DNA of 20,951 bases, taken from a virus. The notes below the pieces were generated by a model, which was given only the letters and a program-made list of their open reading frames with translations, was not told the origin of the DNA and ran no database searches. The position numbers were made by a program, and so were the translations under genes. Positions 1 through 8,902 of the stretch are shown here, in pieces. Numbering within the stretch: position 1 is the first letter of the stretch; every line of letters begins with the position of its first letter. The stretch is taken from positions 1-20,951 of the IMG/VR virus record IMGVR_UViG_3300029787_000413. One strand, given 5' to 3'.

Positions 1-1
1 C

Positions 2-1102
2 ACACCTACAACTGTAGGGACTGCGGCTCAAGCACAAGCAGAACAAACTGCAGTAAATCAAAATGAATTAATACAAGCACAGCAAGCAGAACTATCTGCT
101 AATGCTACAGTAAGAGGACAACTTGCAAATATAACTTCTGATGTAGAAAATGCATTAGCACAAGGTAATCCTTTACCTCCATTTGCAAGGGGTGCACAAA
201 GAGTAGCAGAGGCGGCAATGGCTAAGAGAGGACTTGGTGCTTCTAGTATTGCGGCAGAAGCTATAGCAGAAGGTGTATTAAGAGCAGGTACACAAATTGC
301 GGCGGCAGATGCAGAAGCATATAGACAAGTGATATTAGCTAACTTAAATAATAGACAACAAGCGGCAATACAAAATGCAGATGTTTATTTTAAAACTGAT
401 ATGGCTAACCTATCAAATAAACAAGCAACAAGTTTAACTAATTTGCAAAGTAGACAACAAGTATTATTATCAGATGCATCAGCAGAAAATGCGTCATCAC
501 AATTTAATGCAACAAGTCAAAAACAAACTGACCAGTTCTTTGATAGTTTACAATCACAAATACAAACACAAAATGCACAAAGAACAGATGCAATGAATCA
601 GTTTTCTGTAGCAGAATCTAATAAAATAGCAGGGCTAAATGCAGGTAATCAAGTACAAATAGACCAAGCTAATGCACAAAGAGAGGCGGCAATAAATCAA
701 TTTAACGCACAACTAACAGATGCTAGACAAAGATTTAATGTAGAAAATCAAAGAGTTGTAGACCAATCTAATGTTGCATGGAGAAGACAAATTAATACAG
801 CAAATACTGCGGCAGTAAATGCGGCAAACCAAACGGATGCGGCAAACCTATTGGGTTTATCTAACTTTGCAATGTCTGCACTATGGCAACAGTGGAGAGA
901 TGAAGCAAGTTGGGCTAATACATCATCTGAAAACATTGAAAATAGAAATCACAACATAACATTAGCGGCACTAGAAAGAGAAACTAATTTAGCGTTTATG
1001 GATGAAGCATCTAAAAATGCATTAAATAGATTAATAGGTGGAGTTATAGGAGATATTATTGTAAACTTTACTAGCAGACCACCATCTGGAGAAGGAGAAT
1101 AA
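2..1102 (+). CDS. Q/A/N-rich coiled virion protein, 5' truncated
   Basis: The reading frame is open from base 2 through the ATG at 218, so 218 is an internal methionine and the gene begins left of the window. The 366 visible residues are rich in Gln, Ala and Asn. They carry degenerate repeats of the type NAQR-x-AxNQF (around nt 575-735) in a long, mostly helical stretch, followed by a short hydrophobic segment near the C-terminus (LIGGVIGDIIVNF). No enzymatic motif is visible. The position, next to other late genes and upstream of a giant internal-virion-like protein, and the Ala/Gln-rich helical composition fit an internal core or tail-associated structural protein. I recognise the style from podovirus virion proteins but not a named family. 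It ends four bases before the next ATG, in the same late operon. Confidence 0.8.
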   Translation, partial: TPTTVGTAAQAQAEQTAVNQNELIQAQQAELSANATVRGQLANITSDVENALAQGNPLPPFARGAQRVAEAAMAKRGLGASSIAAEAIAEGVLRAGTQIAAADAEAYRQVILANLNNRQQAAIQNADVYFKTDMANLSNKQATSLTNLQSRQQVLLSDASAENASSQFNATSQKQTDQFFDSLQSQIQTQNAQRTDAMNQFSVAESNKIAGLNAGNQVQIDQANAQREAAINQFNAQLTDARQRFNVENQRVVDQSNVAWRRQINTANTAAVNAANQTDAANLLGLSNFAMSALWQQWRDEASWANTSSENIENRNHNITLAALERETNLAFMDEASKNALNRLIGGVIGDIIVNFTSRPPSGEGE

Positions 1103-1105
1103 ATA

Positions 1106-1360
1106 ATGTGGGGAGAAATATTTAAAGAAGGTCTTAAAATAGTAGGAACAAATCTACTAAAAGGTAGAGATTCTGGTGGAGGCGGCTCTGCAGGAATGAG
1201 ACCAGACTATGTAAGTTTTGATGAATACGACATGGCAATGTTGAAACCCGAAGATGTAACTGCTGTAAAAAAAGCAGATGTATCTAATTACATAACATAT
1301 CAAAAGTTTTGGAATGACAGATTATTACAATACTTAAATATGGCAAGGACAGTAAAATAA
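1106..1360 (+). CDS. Small hypothetical late protein
   Basis: This is an 84-residue protein with an amphipathic N-terminus (MWGEIFKEGLKIVGTNLL), then a Gly-rich linker (SGGGGSAG), then a polar C-terminal half. A good ribosome site (GGAGAAGGAG) lies just upstream, inside the end of the previous gene. Its stop shares one base with the next start, so it is translationally coupled within the late operon. No family is recognised. A minor virion or virion-assembly protein is the reasonable inference from its position only. Confidence 0.75.
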   Translation: MWGEIFKEGLKIVGTNLLKGRDSGGGGSAGMRPDYVSFDEYDMAMLKPEDVTAVKKADVSNYITYQKFWNDRLLQYLNMARTVK

Positions 1361-1857
1361 TGGCAAAGTACGAAGAACCAAATATAAATCCATTTGATGC
1401 CCCTATACCTGGACAGTCTTTAACAGACAAACCTGGTAACTACCCATGGGAACATCCACCAAAGTACACAGACTTTATGGAAGCATCTACATTTATATGG
1501 AATAGAATACACTTAAAAAGAAATAACCAAAGACTATTAGCTTTAATAAATTCTGGTGTACCAGTAGAATCATTAGTTAGAACTACTTTATTTAGTGGGT
1601 TTGTTAGTGGATTATGGAATCCAGATTTAGCTATATTACTTGCACCTACTATAGCTAAGATGTATGTATCATTAGCACAAGCAGGAGGATTAGAAGATAT
1701 AACTTTAGATTTACCTAGAAAGAGAATGAAAAGTGTTGTAGGTGAAATCATGGCACTTAAAGAAACTGCTAGGCCTACTACTGCAAAAGCTAGAAAAGAA
1801 AAGTTTGAGGAAGAAGTTGTAAAAGGTTTAATGTCTAGAAAGAGTGAGGAGGAGTAA
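1360..1857 (+). CDS. Hypothetical virion-associated protein
   Basis: This is a 165-residue protein with a Pro-rich N-terminus (NPFDAPIPGQSL), a central helical region containing a moderately hydrophobic stretch (LWNPDLAILLAPTIAKMYV, about residues 86-104), and a Lys/Glu-rich C-terminal tail. The tail residues KSEEE are encoded by the run of purines that also acts as the ribosome site (GAGGAGGAG) of the next gene. Start and stop each overlap the neighbouring gene by one base. The family is not recognised. Its place between coiled virion proteins and the giant internal protein suggests a structural or ejection role. Confidence 0.75.
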   Translation: MAKYEEPNINPFDAPIPGQSLTDKPGNYPWEHPPKYTDFMEASTFIWNRIHLKRNNQRLLALINSGVPVESLVRTTLFSGFVSGLWNPDLAILLAPTIAKMYVSLAQAGGLEDITLDLPRKRMKSVVGEIMALKETARPTTAKARKEKFEEEVVKGLMSRKSEEE

Positions 1858-2768
1858 TGGTATTTAATTTAAAAGGTTTAATGGAATCTGTAAGACCCAC
1901 ACAGATAGGTATTGGTGCACTTGAAACAATACAAGATAGATTTAAAGAAGATAGAGAATTAGACCAACAAAGATTAAGTAACACTATTGATTCTGCAGGA
2001 TTAATATTAGAAGATGCTAGTAAAGAAGTAGCTTTAATTAATAAAAGAACAGAATTATATAATCAAACTGTGCAAACATATGGTGCGGGGGTTGCTGATT
2101 ATCTTGCACAAAGTAAAACTTTTGCTTTGTATGATGATGTAAAAAATGTATCCGCTATGAAAGACATAGATGGGCCTGCAAGAAATGCACAACGAATTAT
2201 AGCACAGGGAGGTTTTGATACATCAGAAAATCCATATCAATTTGATACAAGAAATTCGCTATTAGATAACTTAGACAAAGTTGAGGCTGAGTTACAATCG
2301 TTAAATAATATACCCGATAAAACTGGTAAAGTTGCTATAAGAAGAAAAGAATTAGAAAAAATTAAAGGCAATATAACTGCTGAAGTTATGCCAGAGGCAG
2401 GCGTAAAAGTGTCTGCATTTCCTACAAGTATGGGAGAAGCCCAAAAAACTAAAGAGCTTGCGGCTTATCTTGCAACAGCTATAAGTTTAAATATTGATTA
2501 CATGGATAAAGATGCTATGGCTGAAATAGGATTTCCTGCAGTAACATTACAAGAAGCAGATAATGTTTTAAATATTGGAGCAGATATAAATAAGTTATCA
2601 AATACTTTTGGGCAAGATTTTACTATACAATTACTACAATCAGATAATCCTGCAGAAGTGGTGGCTGAGTATCAAAAATTATATGAAGAGCTATTAAAAA
2701 AATCATTACCTACAAATAAAACACAAGAAGACAAAAAAGATATAATTGATTTAACACCTAGTACATAA
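1857..2768 (+). CDS. Hypothetical virion/ejection protein
   Basis: This is a 303-residue, mostly helical, charged protein with no signal peptide and no catalytic motif that I can see. Several stretches look able to form coiled coils (roughly residues 20-65 and 140-170). A strong GAGGAGGAG ribosome site sits immediately before the start, inside the end of the preceding gene. It is followed after three bases by the giant gene, so the two are co-translated. In T7-like and related phages, a medium helical protein often precedes the giant internal virion protein. That analogy is the only basis for suggesting an inner-core or ejection role. Confidence 0.75.
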   Translation: MVFNLKGLMESVRPTQIGIGALETIQDRFKEDRELDQQRLSNTIDSAGLILEDASKEVALINKRTELYNQTVQTYGAGVADYLAQSKTFALYDDVKNVSAMKDIDGPARNAQRIIAQGGFDTSENPYQFDTRNSLLDNLDKVEAELQSLNNIPDKTGKVAIRRKELEKIKGNITAEVMPEAGVKVSAFPTSMGEAQKTKELAAYLATAISLNIDYMDKDAMAEIGFPAVTLQEADNVLNIGADINKLSNTFGQDFTIQLLQSDNPAEVVAEYQKLYEELLKKSLPTNKTQEDKKDIIDLTPST

Positions 2769-2771
2769 TAC

Positions 2772-5700
2772 ATGACACAGCTTTATAATTACGAAGGCGA
2801 AACATATCGTTTGGAAGAAGGTCTTACTAATGAAGAGGCAATAGAAAAAATTAAAGGTTATGTTGAAACTACAAATTTAGAAGAAAAAAAAGTAGATACA
2901 ATACCTCAAGACGAACAGCCAGAAGACGGAGGCAGTATATATAAAGAAGATAATACTGAGGCTACCATATATTCTGAAAAAATACCTTTTGGAAAATCAT
3001 TAGGATTTGTAGAAGCAGAAAAAGGTATTAGAAAAGGGTACCATATAGCGGCTGACACCATGTACCATACTCTTGCAAATATACCTGGATTATTACTAAC
3101 AAAAAAACAAGAAGAAAGAATTGAATTAGGGCAACCTATAGATGAAGTTTTAAATGAATCTCAAGTTCAATTAATGTCTGGTTATTTATATAAAGGATTA
3201 AAAAATTTACAAGGTTTGCATCAGAAAAAAATAGATAAATTAGGCGAAACAAAAACTATTGCAGGCAAAGTTTATGAAGGTCTTGGGGCCGCCCCAGGAA
3301 CAATAGCACAATATGTAACAGGATTAAGAGCAGTGCAGGCTGTACAAGTTGTACCTAAGATGGCTCAATTTGCAGTGGGTTTTGGTGCGGTAGATGCATT
3401 ACGAGAATCTGATAAAGGTGCTCTTGCCGCAAGTAAAGCATTTGCACAAGGTGCAACAATAGGCAAGTATCTAGAATGGGCAGGGCCTCTTGCACCATTT
3501 TCAAGAGTTACATCAACTGGAATACTAGGCTTTGGTTTACCTGCAGAAAATGTAGGTGATAGAGTTGCTAATGCCATATTATTTGGTGGCATGTCAGCTA
3601 TTGGCCCTATATATGGAGAAAAAACTATTATTGAAAAAAAGTTATCCGAGACAATACAAAAGAATAGAGAAAGAAAAGCTATACAGGCGTTTGAATCTAA
3701 AATAAATACTGGCACTAAAAGTTTAGAAAAATCTATTGATGAATATAATTTACTAGAAAAGCAAAGAAAAGAATTAAAAAATAAAAAGGAAGATACAAAA
3801 CAAATAGATGAGCAAATAGAAGCTAAAGGAACAGAGGTTATTACTTTAAGCACAGTCCTTAATGAATTAGATACTATCTCGTACAGAATACATCAAGAAA
3901 AATTAGACGTAACAAATCCAAAATCAGCAAGATTAAATATGATTAAGTTTGATGAAAATACTAATCAAATATTACCTAAGCATCAAGACCTAACAAAAGG
4001 ATATATATCTGGCTTAGTAGAAAAATTTGCATTGCCACCATCATTAGCACTAAAAAGATTTCCACAAGCAAAGTATGTAATTGATTTATTAAATATTTAC
4101 AGAATAGAAAACGAAGCTCTTATATTAAAATTTTTAGATGACCCTCAATATGCTAAAATAGAAAATCAAAGAGCAACAAAATTATTAAAATCAGAGCCAG
4201 GAGAAAATGGCATGATGTATTATTTTAATAAATTAAATAAAAAAGAACAGACTAGTTTAATAGATGCTATGTTTAAAATAGAAAGAGACACTGCAGTATT
4301 AATGAATAAAAAAACAGATGCTAAAATAAAAGAAGAATTATTTCCTTTCTTTGATAAAAAAACTTTAGAGATAAAACCAGAAGCCTTAACAGAAAGATAC
4401 AATTTAAAAGATAATCAAGCGTTATCTTACTTACAAATAAGAGAAAAATTAATGGAAGTTAGAGACCATTATAATACAACCATAAAACAATTTGGAACTA
4501 CTAAAATAGCAGAGATACCTAACATACCCAATTATATACCCCATATATTTTTAGGAGAATATAAAATTTTTATTGATACAGTTAAAGATGGTATTAGAAC
4601 AACTAATGAAATAAGAACAGCAAATACAAGGGTGGGTGCCAACGCTGTAAAAAAAGAAATATTAAAAAAACAACCAGAAGCCTTAATAGATATAAGAGAA
4701 ACTGAAAGAGGATACAAAGGCCAAGATGCAACAGTAAGTTATTTTGCTGATGCTGTCTCCCATAGTAAAGTAGCAGGTGAAAAATCTGTAACCTTTAGAG
4801 AAATAGTTAATGACTTATTAGCAAAAAAAGCATCGACAGTTTTTGGTGCTACCAAATTAAAAAGAAAACAAGATTTTATGCCTGGGTTTGCAGGAAGTAT
4901 AAAAAATAAAAAGCAAGTATCTGATTTTGAAACAGCTATGAACGCATATGTTGAAGGTGCAGTTAAAGCGGCAAACAAAATTAAATTACAACAAAGTGTA
5001 ATACAGTTTTTAACAAGACCTATAATAGATGGTAAAGTATATACTAGATTAACTAGAGAGGGTTTTAAAGGCGATAGAAATATAACTATTGCAAAGCTAT
5101 ACCCAGAATCCACAGCTTATGTTACTAAATTGGTTGACGTTGCGTTAGGAAATGAGATGTCAGCTATCACTAAAAAAATAGCAGATGGTGGTAGTAAAAT
5201 TGTAGCAAAGCAACTAACAAAAAATCAAATTAATAAAGCCTTTGGAGGTATAAACCAAATAACATCTCAGTTTTATCTATTTACTTACAACGCTAGATTT
5301 TTGTTAGCCCAAGGCATACAGCCCTATCAAATGATACTACCAAAGTTAGCACATTTACGAGATTTATTTGGTGGTAGAATGATAGACCCATATGCGGCAA
5401 TGGTAGATGCTATGAAAAATATAGCTAGGCCAGATGCATTTTCTACTAAGGTAATAAAAAAATCACAAGAATACTTTGCTCTTAATGAAAAATTTATGAG
5501 AGAGTTTGCGGGAGAAAATATATATCAAAAGCAAGGTAGGGGCTCTAATAGTGTAGCAAAAAGAGTTTTATGGAAATTAACTGGTAGGGGTTTAGCAGGC
5601 AGAGTAGAACAATTTTCTAGACTAAATGCTACACTAATGTTTGCACATTTAATGAGAAGAGCAGGGCTAAAAGAAAAAACAATTATAGATAATGCTTGGT

Positions 5701-6833
5701 ACTTAACTGATAATTATATGGTTAGGTATGATATATTTGATAGACCTATGATGTATACTGAGGGTGGCTTAGGAATACTAGGAAAACCTTTAGGTTTATT
5801 TAAAACTTTTCAACAAAACTATTATGCTCAAATGATAGAACATGTAAGAAATGCAAAACGATATGGGGATGTATCTGGATTAGCTCATTTTGTAGGGGGC
5901 ATGGTTTTAGTATCTGGTTCAATGGGAGTTATTGGTATAAATGCGGCAGACTATTTAATAAAACAATTAAATAAAATATCTCCTATTAATATACCTCAGC
6001 CCTCTGCATTTTTAATGAAATTAGGTATGCCAGATTTTCTTTTATATGGTGTTCCCAGTGCGGCTACAAAAATAGATTTAACAGCAACCTTAGCGGCACC
6101 AGGTATAGGCCCAGGGAGTGTGCTCTCTGCTCCAGGTTGGGAGCAAACAACCAAAATGGCAAATGGTGCGTTTGATATTTTATTTAGATATATGCTATCA
6201 AAAGGTGTTCAATCAACTACTAGTGCAATAAAAAGTTCTTTTGGTGATGAGAGTGCTACACGACCTTTATTAGTTCCCCCAACAAAAGGAGAACTACTGG
6301 ATGCGTACAAAGCCTTTACACCTAAATTATTTCATGGCCCATTAGAACAAATATTTCAAGGGGATAATCCTATGTTTGTCAGTAAAGGTCAAGCTAGATT
6401 AAAAAGAGATTTATATGATTGGTATGCAAGGTACTTATCATCTTACAGTTTAAAAGAAGCTAAAATATTAAAAGTTACTTGGCAGTTAAACCAACTAAAT
6501 AGAGGAAGAGAATTTACATATGATAATCTTATGGATTACGCTGTAAGTGAGATGAGAAGATTACCACCAGATGTAGCTTTAGCTCCTTGGATATATGCAT
6601 TAGCAAAAGATTTAGGTTACTCAGAAACACAAGTTGCACGTTCTATAAAAAGAAGGATGCAAAATATGGATAGAGACTTACTAGACAATGTAACAAAAGG
6701 AGATGTTATGGGGGCTAATAGAAAATTAAAACAAGAAGAGTTAAAATTTATTTTAGATAATATTGATTTACAAGAACTTAGAAATGAAAAAGAAATGATA
6801 CCATCTAATATAAAAGAGGAGGATTTAAACTAG
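2772..6833 (+). CDS. Giant internal virion-like protein (1353 aa)
   Basis: This is a 1353-residue protein. The N-terminus (YEGETYRLEEGLTNEEAIEKI) resembles the short alpha/beta segment that starts many large phage virion proteins. It is followed by an acidic linker, a hydrophobic stretch (about residues 177-212), a charged coiled-coil region (about 295-375), a long helical body and a glycine-rich hydrophobic stretch (about 1037-1061, GGMVLVSGSMGVIGINAA) preceded by a FKTFQQNYY segment. Size, hydrophobic patches and position at the end of the structural block fit a large internal virion or DNA-ejection protein comparable in role to T7 gp16. No transglycosylase motif is visible in it; that activity seems to be carried by the separate gene at 7620. 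There is no clear ribosome site before the start, so coupling from the preceding gene is likely. The stop overlaps the next start by one base. Confidence 0.75.
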   Translation: MTQLYNYEGETYRLEEGLTNEEAIEKIKGYVETTNLEEKKVDTIPQDEQPEDGGSIYKEDNTEATIYSEKIPFGKSLGFVEAEKGIRKGYHIAADTMYHTLANIPGLLLTKKQEERIELGQPIDEVLNESQVQLMSGYLYKGLKNLQGLHQKKIDKLGETKTIAGKVYEGLGAAPGTIAQYVTGLRAVQAVQVVPKMAQFAVGFGAVDALRESDKGALAASKAFAQGATIGKYLEWAGPLAPFSRVTSTGILGFGLPAENVGDRVANAILFGGMSAIGPIYGEKTIIEKKLSETIQKNRERKAIQAFESKINTGTKSLEKSIDEYNLLEKQRKELKNKKEDTKQIDEQIEAKGTEVITLSTVLNELDTISYRIHQEKLDVTNPKSARLNMIKFDENTNQILPKHQDLTKGYISGLVEKFALPPSLALKRFPQAKYVIDLLNIYRIENEALILKFLDDPQYAKIENQRATKLLKSEPGENGMMYYFNKLNKKEQTSLIDAMFKIERDTAVLMNKKTDAKIKEELFPFFDKKTLEIKPEALTERYNLKDNQALSYLQIREKLMEVRDHYNTTIKQFGTTKIAEIPNIPNYIPHIFLGEYKIFIDTVKDGIRTTNEIRTANTRVGANAVKKEILKKQPEALIDIRETERGYKGQDATVSYFADAVSHSKVAGEKSVTFREIVNDLLAKKASTVFGATKLKRKQDFMPGFAGSIKNKKQVSDFETAMNAYVEGAVKAANKIKLQQSVIQFLTRPIIDGKVYTRLTREGFKGDRNITIAKLYPESTAYVTKLVDVALGNEMSAITKKIADGGSKIVAKQLTKNQINKAFGGINQITSQFYLFTYNARFLLAQGIQPYQMILPKLAHLRDLFGGRMIDPYAAMVDAMKNIARPDAFSTKVIKKSQEYFALNEKFMREFAGENIYQKQGRGSNSVAKRVLWKLTGRGLAGRVEQFSRLNATLMFAHLMRRAGLKEKTIIDNAWYLTDNYMVRYDIFDRPMMYTEGGLGILGKPLGLFKTFQQNYYAQMIEHVRNAKRYGDVSGLAHFVGGMVLVSGSMGVIGINAADYLIKQLNKISPINIPQPSAFLMKLGMPDFLLYGVPSAATKIDLTATLAAPGIGPGSVLSAPGWEQTTKMANGAFDILFRYMLSKGVQSTTSAIKSSFGDESATRPLLVPPTKGELLDAYKAFTPKLFHGPLEQIFQGDNPMFVSKGQARLKRDLYDWYARYLSSYSLKEAKILKVTWQLNQLNRGREFTYDNLMDYAVSEMRRLPPDVALAPWIYALAKDLGYSETQVARSIKRRMQNMDRDLLDNVTKGDVMGANRKLKQEELKFILDNIDLQELRNEKEMIPSNIKEEDLN

Positions 6834-7036
6834 TGAATATGAAAGATACAGTTTGGTTTATTGGGGTTGTCTTAGCTCTTGGAGTTACCTGGGGAATGAC
6901 CTCACAAAGAATATCTGCAATGGAAAATGACATAGATAGAATGGAAGAGGCACTTGTAATGTTTACAAAGATGGAAGTTAGACTTGCAGTAATAGAATCA
7001 GAATTAAAAAATATAAATAAGAAACTAGATAACTAG
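6833..7036 (+). CDS. Small membrane protein with coiled-coil tail
   Basis: This is a 67-residue protein with one N-terminal transmembrane segment (about residues 6-23, TVWFIGVVLALGVTWGM) followed by a heptad-like charged helix to the end. The chosen start is GTG, which overlaps the TAG of the giant gene and lies about ten bases after a strong AGGAGG. An in-frame ATG at 6839 is the alternative and would be 16 bases from that site. A single anchor plus coiled coil, placed just before a muralytic enzyme, resembles spanin-like or accessory lysis proteins. No named family is recognised, and a tail or internal membrane role is possible. Confidence 0.7.
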   Translation: MNMKDTVWFIGVVLALGVTWGMTSQRISAMENDIDRMEEALVMFTKMEVRLAVIESELKNINKKLDN

Positions 7037-7044
7037 GAGGAAGT

Positions 7045-7152
7045 ATGAATAAAATAAAAGAAATATGGAATGGTTTAAGTAAGAGAGGCAAGATAGTTGC
7101 AGGTGCTCTTGGTGCTATTTTAATTTTAATTATATTTAGTTACATAGTATAA
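7045..7152 (+). CDS. 35-residue membrane peptide (lysis-type)
   Basis: This short gene was read directly from the sequence. ATG at 7045 follows a near-ideal ribosome site (TAGGAGGAAGT), and TAA ends it at 7152. The product has a basic, amphipathic N-terminus (MNKIKEIWNGLSKRGK) and a single C-terminal transmembrane segment (about residues 18-34). It lies eight bases after the previous gene and ten before the next, between other membrane proteins and upstream of the lysozyme-like gene. Pinholin or holin-regulator roles are possible. The sequence shows only that it is a likely translated one-segment membrane peptide. Confidence 0.6.
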   Translation: MNKIKEIWNGLSKRGKIVAGALGAILILIIFSYIV

Positions 7153-7162
7153 GGAGATATAC

Positions 7163-7600
7163 ATGCTAGGTGGATTACCAGTAGAAATGATTACAATGCT
7201 AGGCTCTAGCCTTCTAGGTGGATTTATGTCCATATGGGGGCAGAGCATAAAAGCAAAGCAAGACGAACAAAAATTATTATTAGCAAGAGCTGATAATCAA
7301 ATGAAACATATTGAGAAAGCTAGAGCGTATGATAACAAAGGCTTTCAATGGACAAGAAGAATTATTGCATTAACTGCTGTATTCTTTATTATTGGTTGGC
7401 CAAAACTAGTGCCAGTATTTTTTGATACAAGTGTGTATTTAACTTGGACAGAATTTACTAGAGGGTTTTTATTCCTAATAGAACAAAAAGAAATAGTATT
7501 AGATAAAGAATTTTTTGGTGTAGTTATTACACCATTAGATACACATCTAATGTCAGCTATCATAGGATTATATTTCGGTGGTAGTCTGGTTAAGAAATAG
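7163..7600 (+). CDS. Holin-like membrane protein
   Basis: This is a 145-residue protein preceded by AAGGAGATATAC, a textbook ribosome site. The first 25 residues are glycine-rich and hydrophobic (MITMLGSSLLGGFMSIWG), then comes a charged helix (about 28-58), a strong transmembrane segment (about 66-85, RIIALTAVFFIIGWPKLVPVFF) and a C-terminal hydrophobic segment (about 129-142, LMSAIIGLYFGGS). Three hydrophobic segments with a charged linker, directly before a cell-wall hydrolase gene, fit a class I/III-type holin or a related phage membrane protein. The topology and neighbourhood are seen; the holin role is inferred. Confidence 0.7.
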   Translation: MLGGLPVEMITMLGSSLLGGFMSIWGQSIKAKQDEQKLLLARADNQMKHIEKARAYDNKGFQWTRRIIALTAVFFIIGWPKLVPVFFDTSVYLTWTEFTRGFLFLIEQKEIVLDKEFFGVVITPLDTHLMSAIIGLYFGGSLVKK

Positions 7601-7619
7601 TTTAATTATATTATTATTT

Positions 7620-8279
7620 ATGACAGAAACAAGTGATGCACTAAGTAAGCAAACCAAACAAATATTAGGGGAGACTGTAGTATTAGGAGAAGGGTTTGAG
7701 GAGGATGTAAACGCAGAGGCCCAAGCATACTTCCTATCTAAAAGAACTGGCAATCAAGATGATGAAAGTTTTTTTGATAGGGTAAAAGATTTTTTTAAAC
7801 CTAGGCCTAAGATAGAAGAGGAACCGCCTCTTGAAACTATATACGTTCCAGAATTAAAAGTTACTCCTGCTCAGCCCGTTGAAATAAAAACTCCCACTGA
7901 GAATAAAATAATTCCTAAGCAAAAACCAAAAACTAAGTACACTCAAAAAGAAATATACGATATGTTATTGGAGGGAGGATTTAAAGAAGACGATGCTAAA
8001 ATTATGTCGGCTGTGGCTATGGCAGAATCTGGCGGAGATTCGAGGTCATTGAATGATGATGGCAAAAGAGATTTATCTTACGGATTATTTCAAATAAATA
8101 TGATAGGGGATATGGGGCCAGAAAGAAGAGACCTATATAATTTAAATAGTAATAATAACTTATACGACCCAATGACTAACATACGAGTCGCCAAAGAAAT
8201 ATTTGATAAGCAAGGTTATGGTGCTTGGGGTGCCTATACTAATAATAGCTATAAAGATTTTTTAAACAGCTCTCAATAA
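7620..8279 (+). CDS. Lysozyme/lytic transglycosylase-like muralytic protein
   Basis: The 219-residue product ends in a lysozyme-fold domain (about 110-215). It contains the catalytic-Glu motif AMAESGG (E136), SYGLFQIN (about 153-160) and GYGAWGAY (about 199-206), the pattern of SLT-type transglycosylases and related phage lysozymes that cut peptidoglycan. The first 100 residues are an acidic, Pro-rich, probably flexible region with no signal peptide. The start is uncertain. ATG 7620 has no ribosome site. An in-frame GTG at 7578, ten bases after AGGA and inside the end of the holin-like gene, would add 14 residues with a hydrophobic run (LIILLF) that could act as a signal anchor. The role could be endolysin or virion-borne hydrolase; position after holin-like genes favours endolysin. 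It converges with, and overlaps by 18 bases, the - strand gene ending at 8262. Confidence 0.8.
   Translation: MTETSDALSKQTKQILGETVVLGEGFEEDVNAEAQAYFLSKRTGNQDDESFFDRVKDFFKPRPKIEEEPPLETIYVPELKVTPAQPVEIKTPTENKIIPKQKPKTKYTQKEIYDMLLEGGFKEDDAKIMSAVAMAESGGDSRSLNDDGKRDLSYGLFQINMIGDMGPERRDLYNLNSNNNLYDPMTNIRVAKEIFDKQGYGAWGAYTNNSYKDFLNSSQ
7891..7903. repeat. Degenerate copy of 13-bp palindrome
   Basis: CTCCCACTGAGAA, 11 of 13 against TTCCCASTGGGAA. It is the only near copy found in the + strand late block and may be chance. It lies in the lysozyme-like gene, in the spacer between the N-terminal region and the catalytic domain. Confidence 0.4.
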
Positions 8280-8495
8280 TTTTTGCATCTCACTACCAAC
8301 ATATTCTAATTCGTTAACAGTGCTTTTAATCATAGCCGCTATTGTGTGGGTGTGAGGATAGTTAGGGTAGACTCTGTTAACCTCAGACACAAAAGTATCT
8401 GGGTTAACAAAATCATAATCAAAACTTATAGTTCCATCTTTATTCAGCTTCACTTCGAGGTTGATTAAAGTGGAACTATTTTTTTTTGTTTCCAT
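8262..8495 (-). CDS. Small hypothetical early protein
   Basis: This is a 77-residue protein with an N-terminal beta-like stretch (INLEVKLNKDGTISFDYDF) and a helical C-terminus (TIAAMIKSTVNELEYVGSEMQKLL). It is the last gene of the leftward block. Its start lies inside the end of the upstream gene, and its 3' end overlaps the convergent lysozyme-like gene. No family is recognised. Confidence 0.65.
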   Translation of the reverse strand: METKKNSSTLINLEVKLNKDGTISFDYDFVNPDTFVSEVNRVYPNYPHTHTIAAMIKSTVNELEYVGSEMQKLLRAV

Positions 8496-8646
8496 CTTTT
8501 TCTACAAAGTCTGGATTAATCTTATCATCCAGTGTCTTTAAATTTTTAGATAACATTTCTATTAAACCATAGACCTCCTTATAAGGTCTGGTGAATAGAT
8601 AACTTACAAGTTTCTCAACTTGTTCTCTACTTATTATGAAGTTCAT
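8476..8646 (-). CDS. Small hypothetical early protein
   Basis: The ATG at 8646 was chosen because GGAGATATACACG precedes it at normal spacing. The longer frame upstream has no ribosome site and overlaps the DUF6378-type gene more. The 56-residue product (MNFIISREQVEKLVSYL...) is a helical, charged protein ending in a lysine run (GNKKK), whose codons supply the start context of the next gene. No family or motif is recognised. It is part of the overlapping early gene chain. Confidence 0.65.
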   Translation of the reverse strand: MNFIISREQVEKLVSYLFTRPYKEVYGLIEMLSKNLKTLDDKINPDFVEKDGNKKK

Positions 8647-8902
8647 CGTGTATATCTCCTGCGATTGCCATGTATGCGGCACCATCTATAAAGGTATCCT
8701 CTGATACTTTACCTTGCTTTGTTCTAGCAATCTTTAGTAGTGCCATCATTACAGCTACATCTCTAGCTGTAAACTCTATATCTTTGTAGGCAGACCAGAG
8801 CTTTGCGATGTTGTCATGGTTCTTTAATTTATTACCATACTCTTTTTCTCTACTGTCTCCCACATAACTTGATGCTTGTTTTAGTATATCTAAACTTTTC
8901 AT
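8627..8902 (-). CDS. DUF6378-like protein
   Basis: The 91-residue protein has the layout I associate with DUF6378, a common small phage family of unknown function. It has a helical N-terminus with YVGDSREKEYGN, then HDNIAKLWSAY, then DVAVMMALLKIARTKQGK and a final FIDGAAYMAIAGDI segment. The pattern HxxIAxLW followed by a KIAR motif and D-x-AAY is reminiscent of MazG/nucleotide-pyrophosphohydrolase-like helices, but no metal-binding EEDD set is seen. The ATG overlaps the stop of the upstream gene (TAATG). It belongs to the end of the replication and recombination operon. Confidence 0.75.
   Translation of the reverse strand: MKSLDILKQASSYVGDSREKEYGNKLKNHDNIAKLWSAYKDIEFTARDVAVMMALLKIARTKQGKVSEDTFIDGAAYMAIAGDIHDELHNK

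Noticed and set aside
218-220. ATG at 218 as the start of the first + strand gene
   Set aside because: The frame is open with the same Ala/Gln-rich composition back to base 2, so the gene is cut by the window edge.
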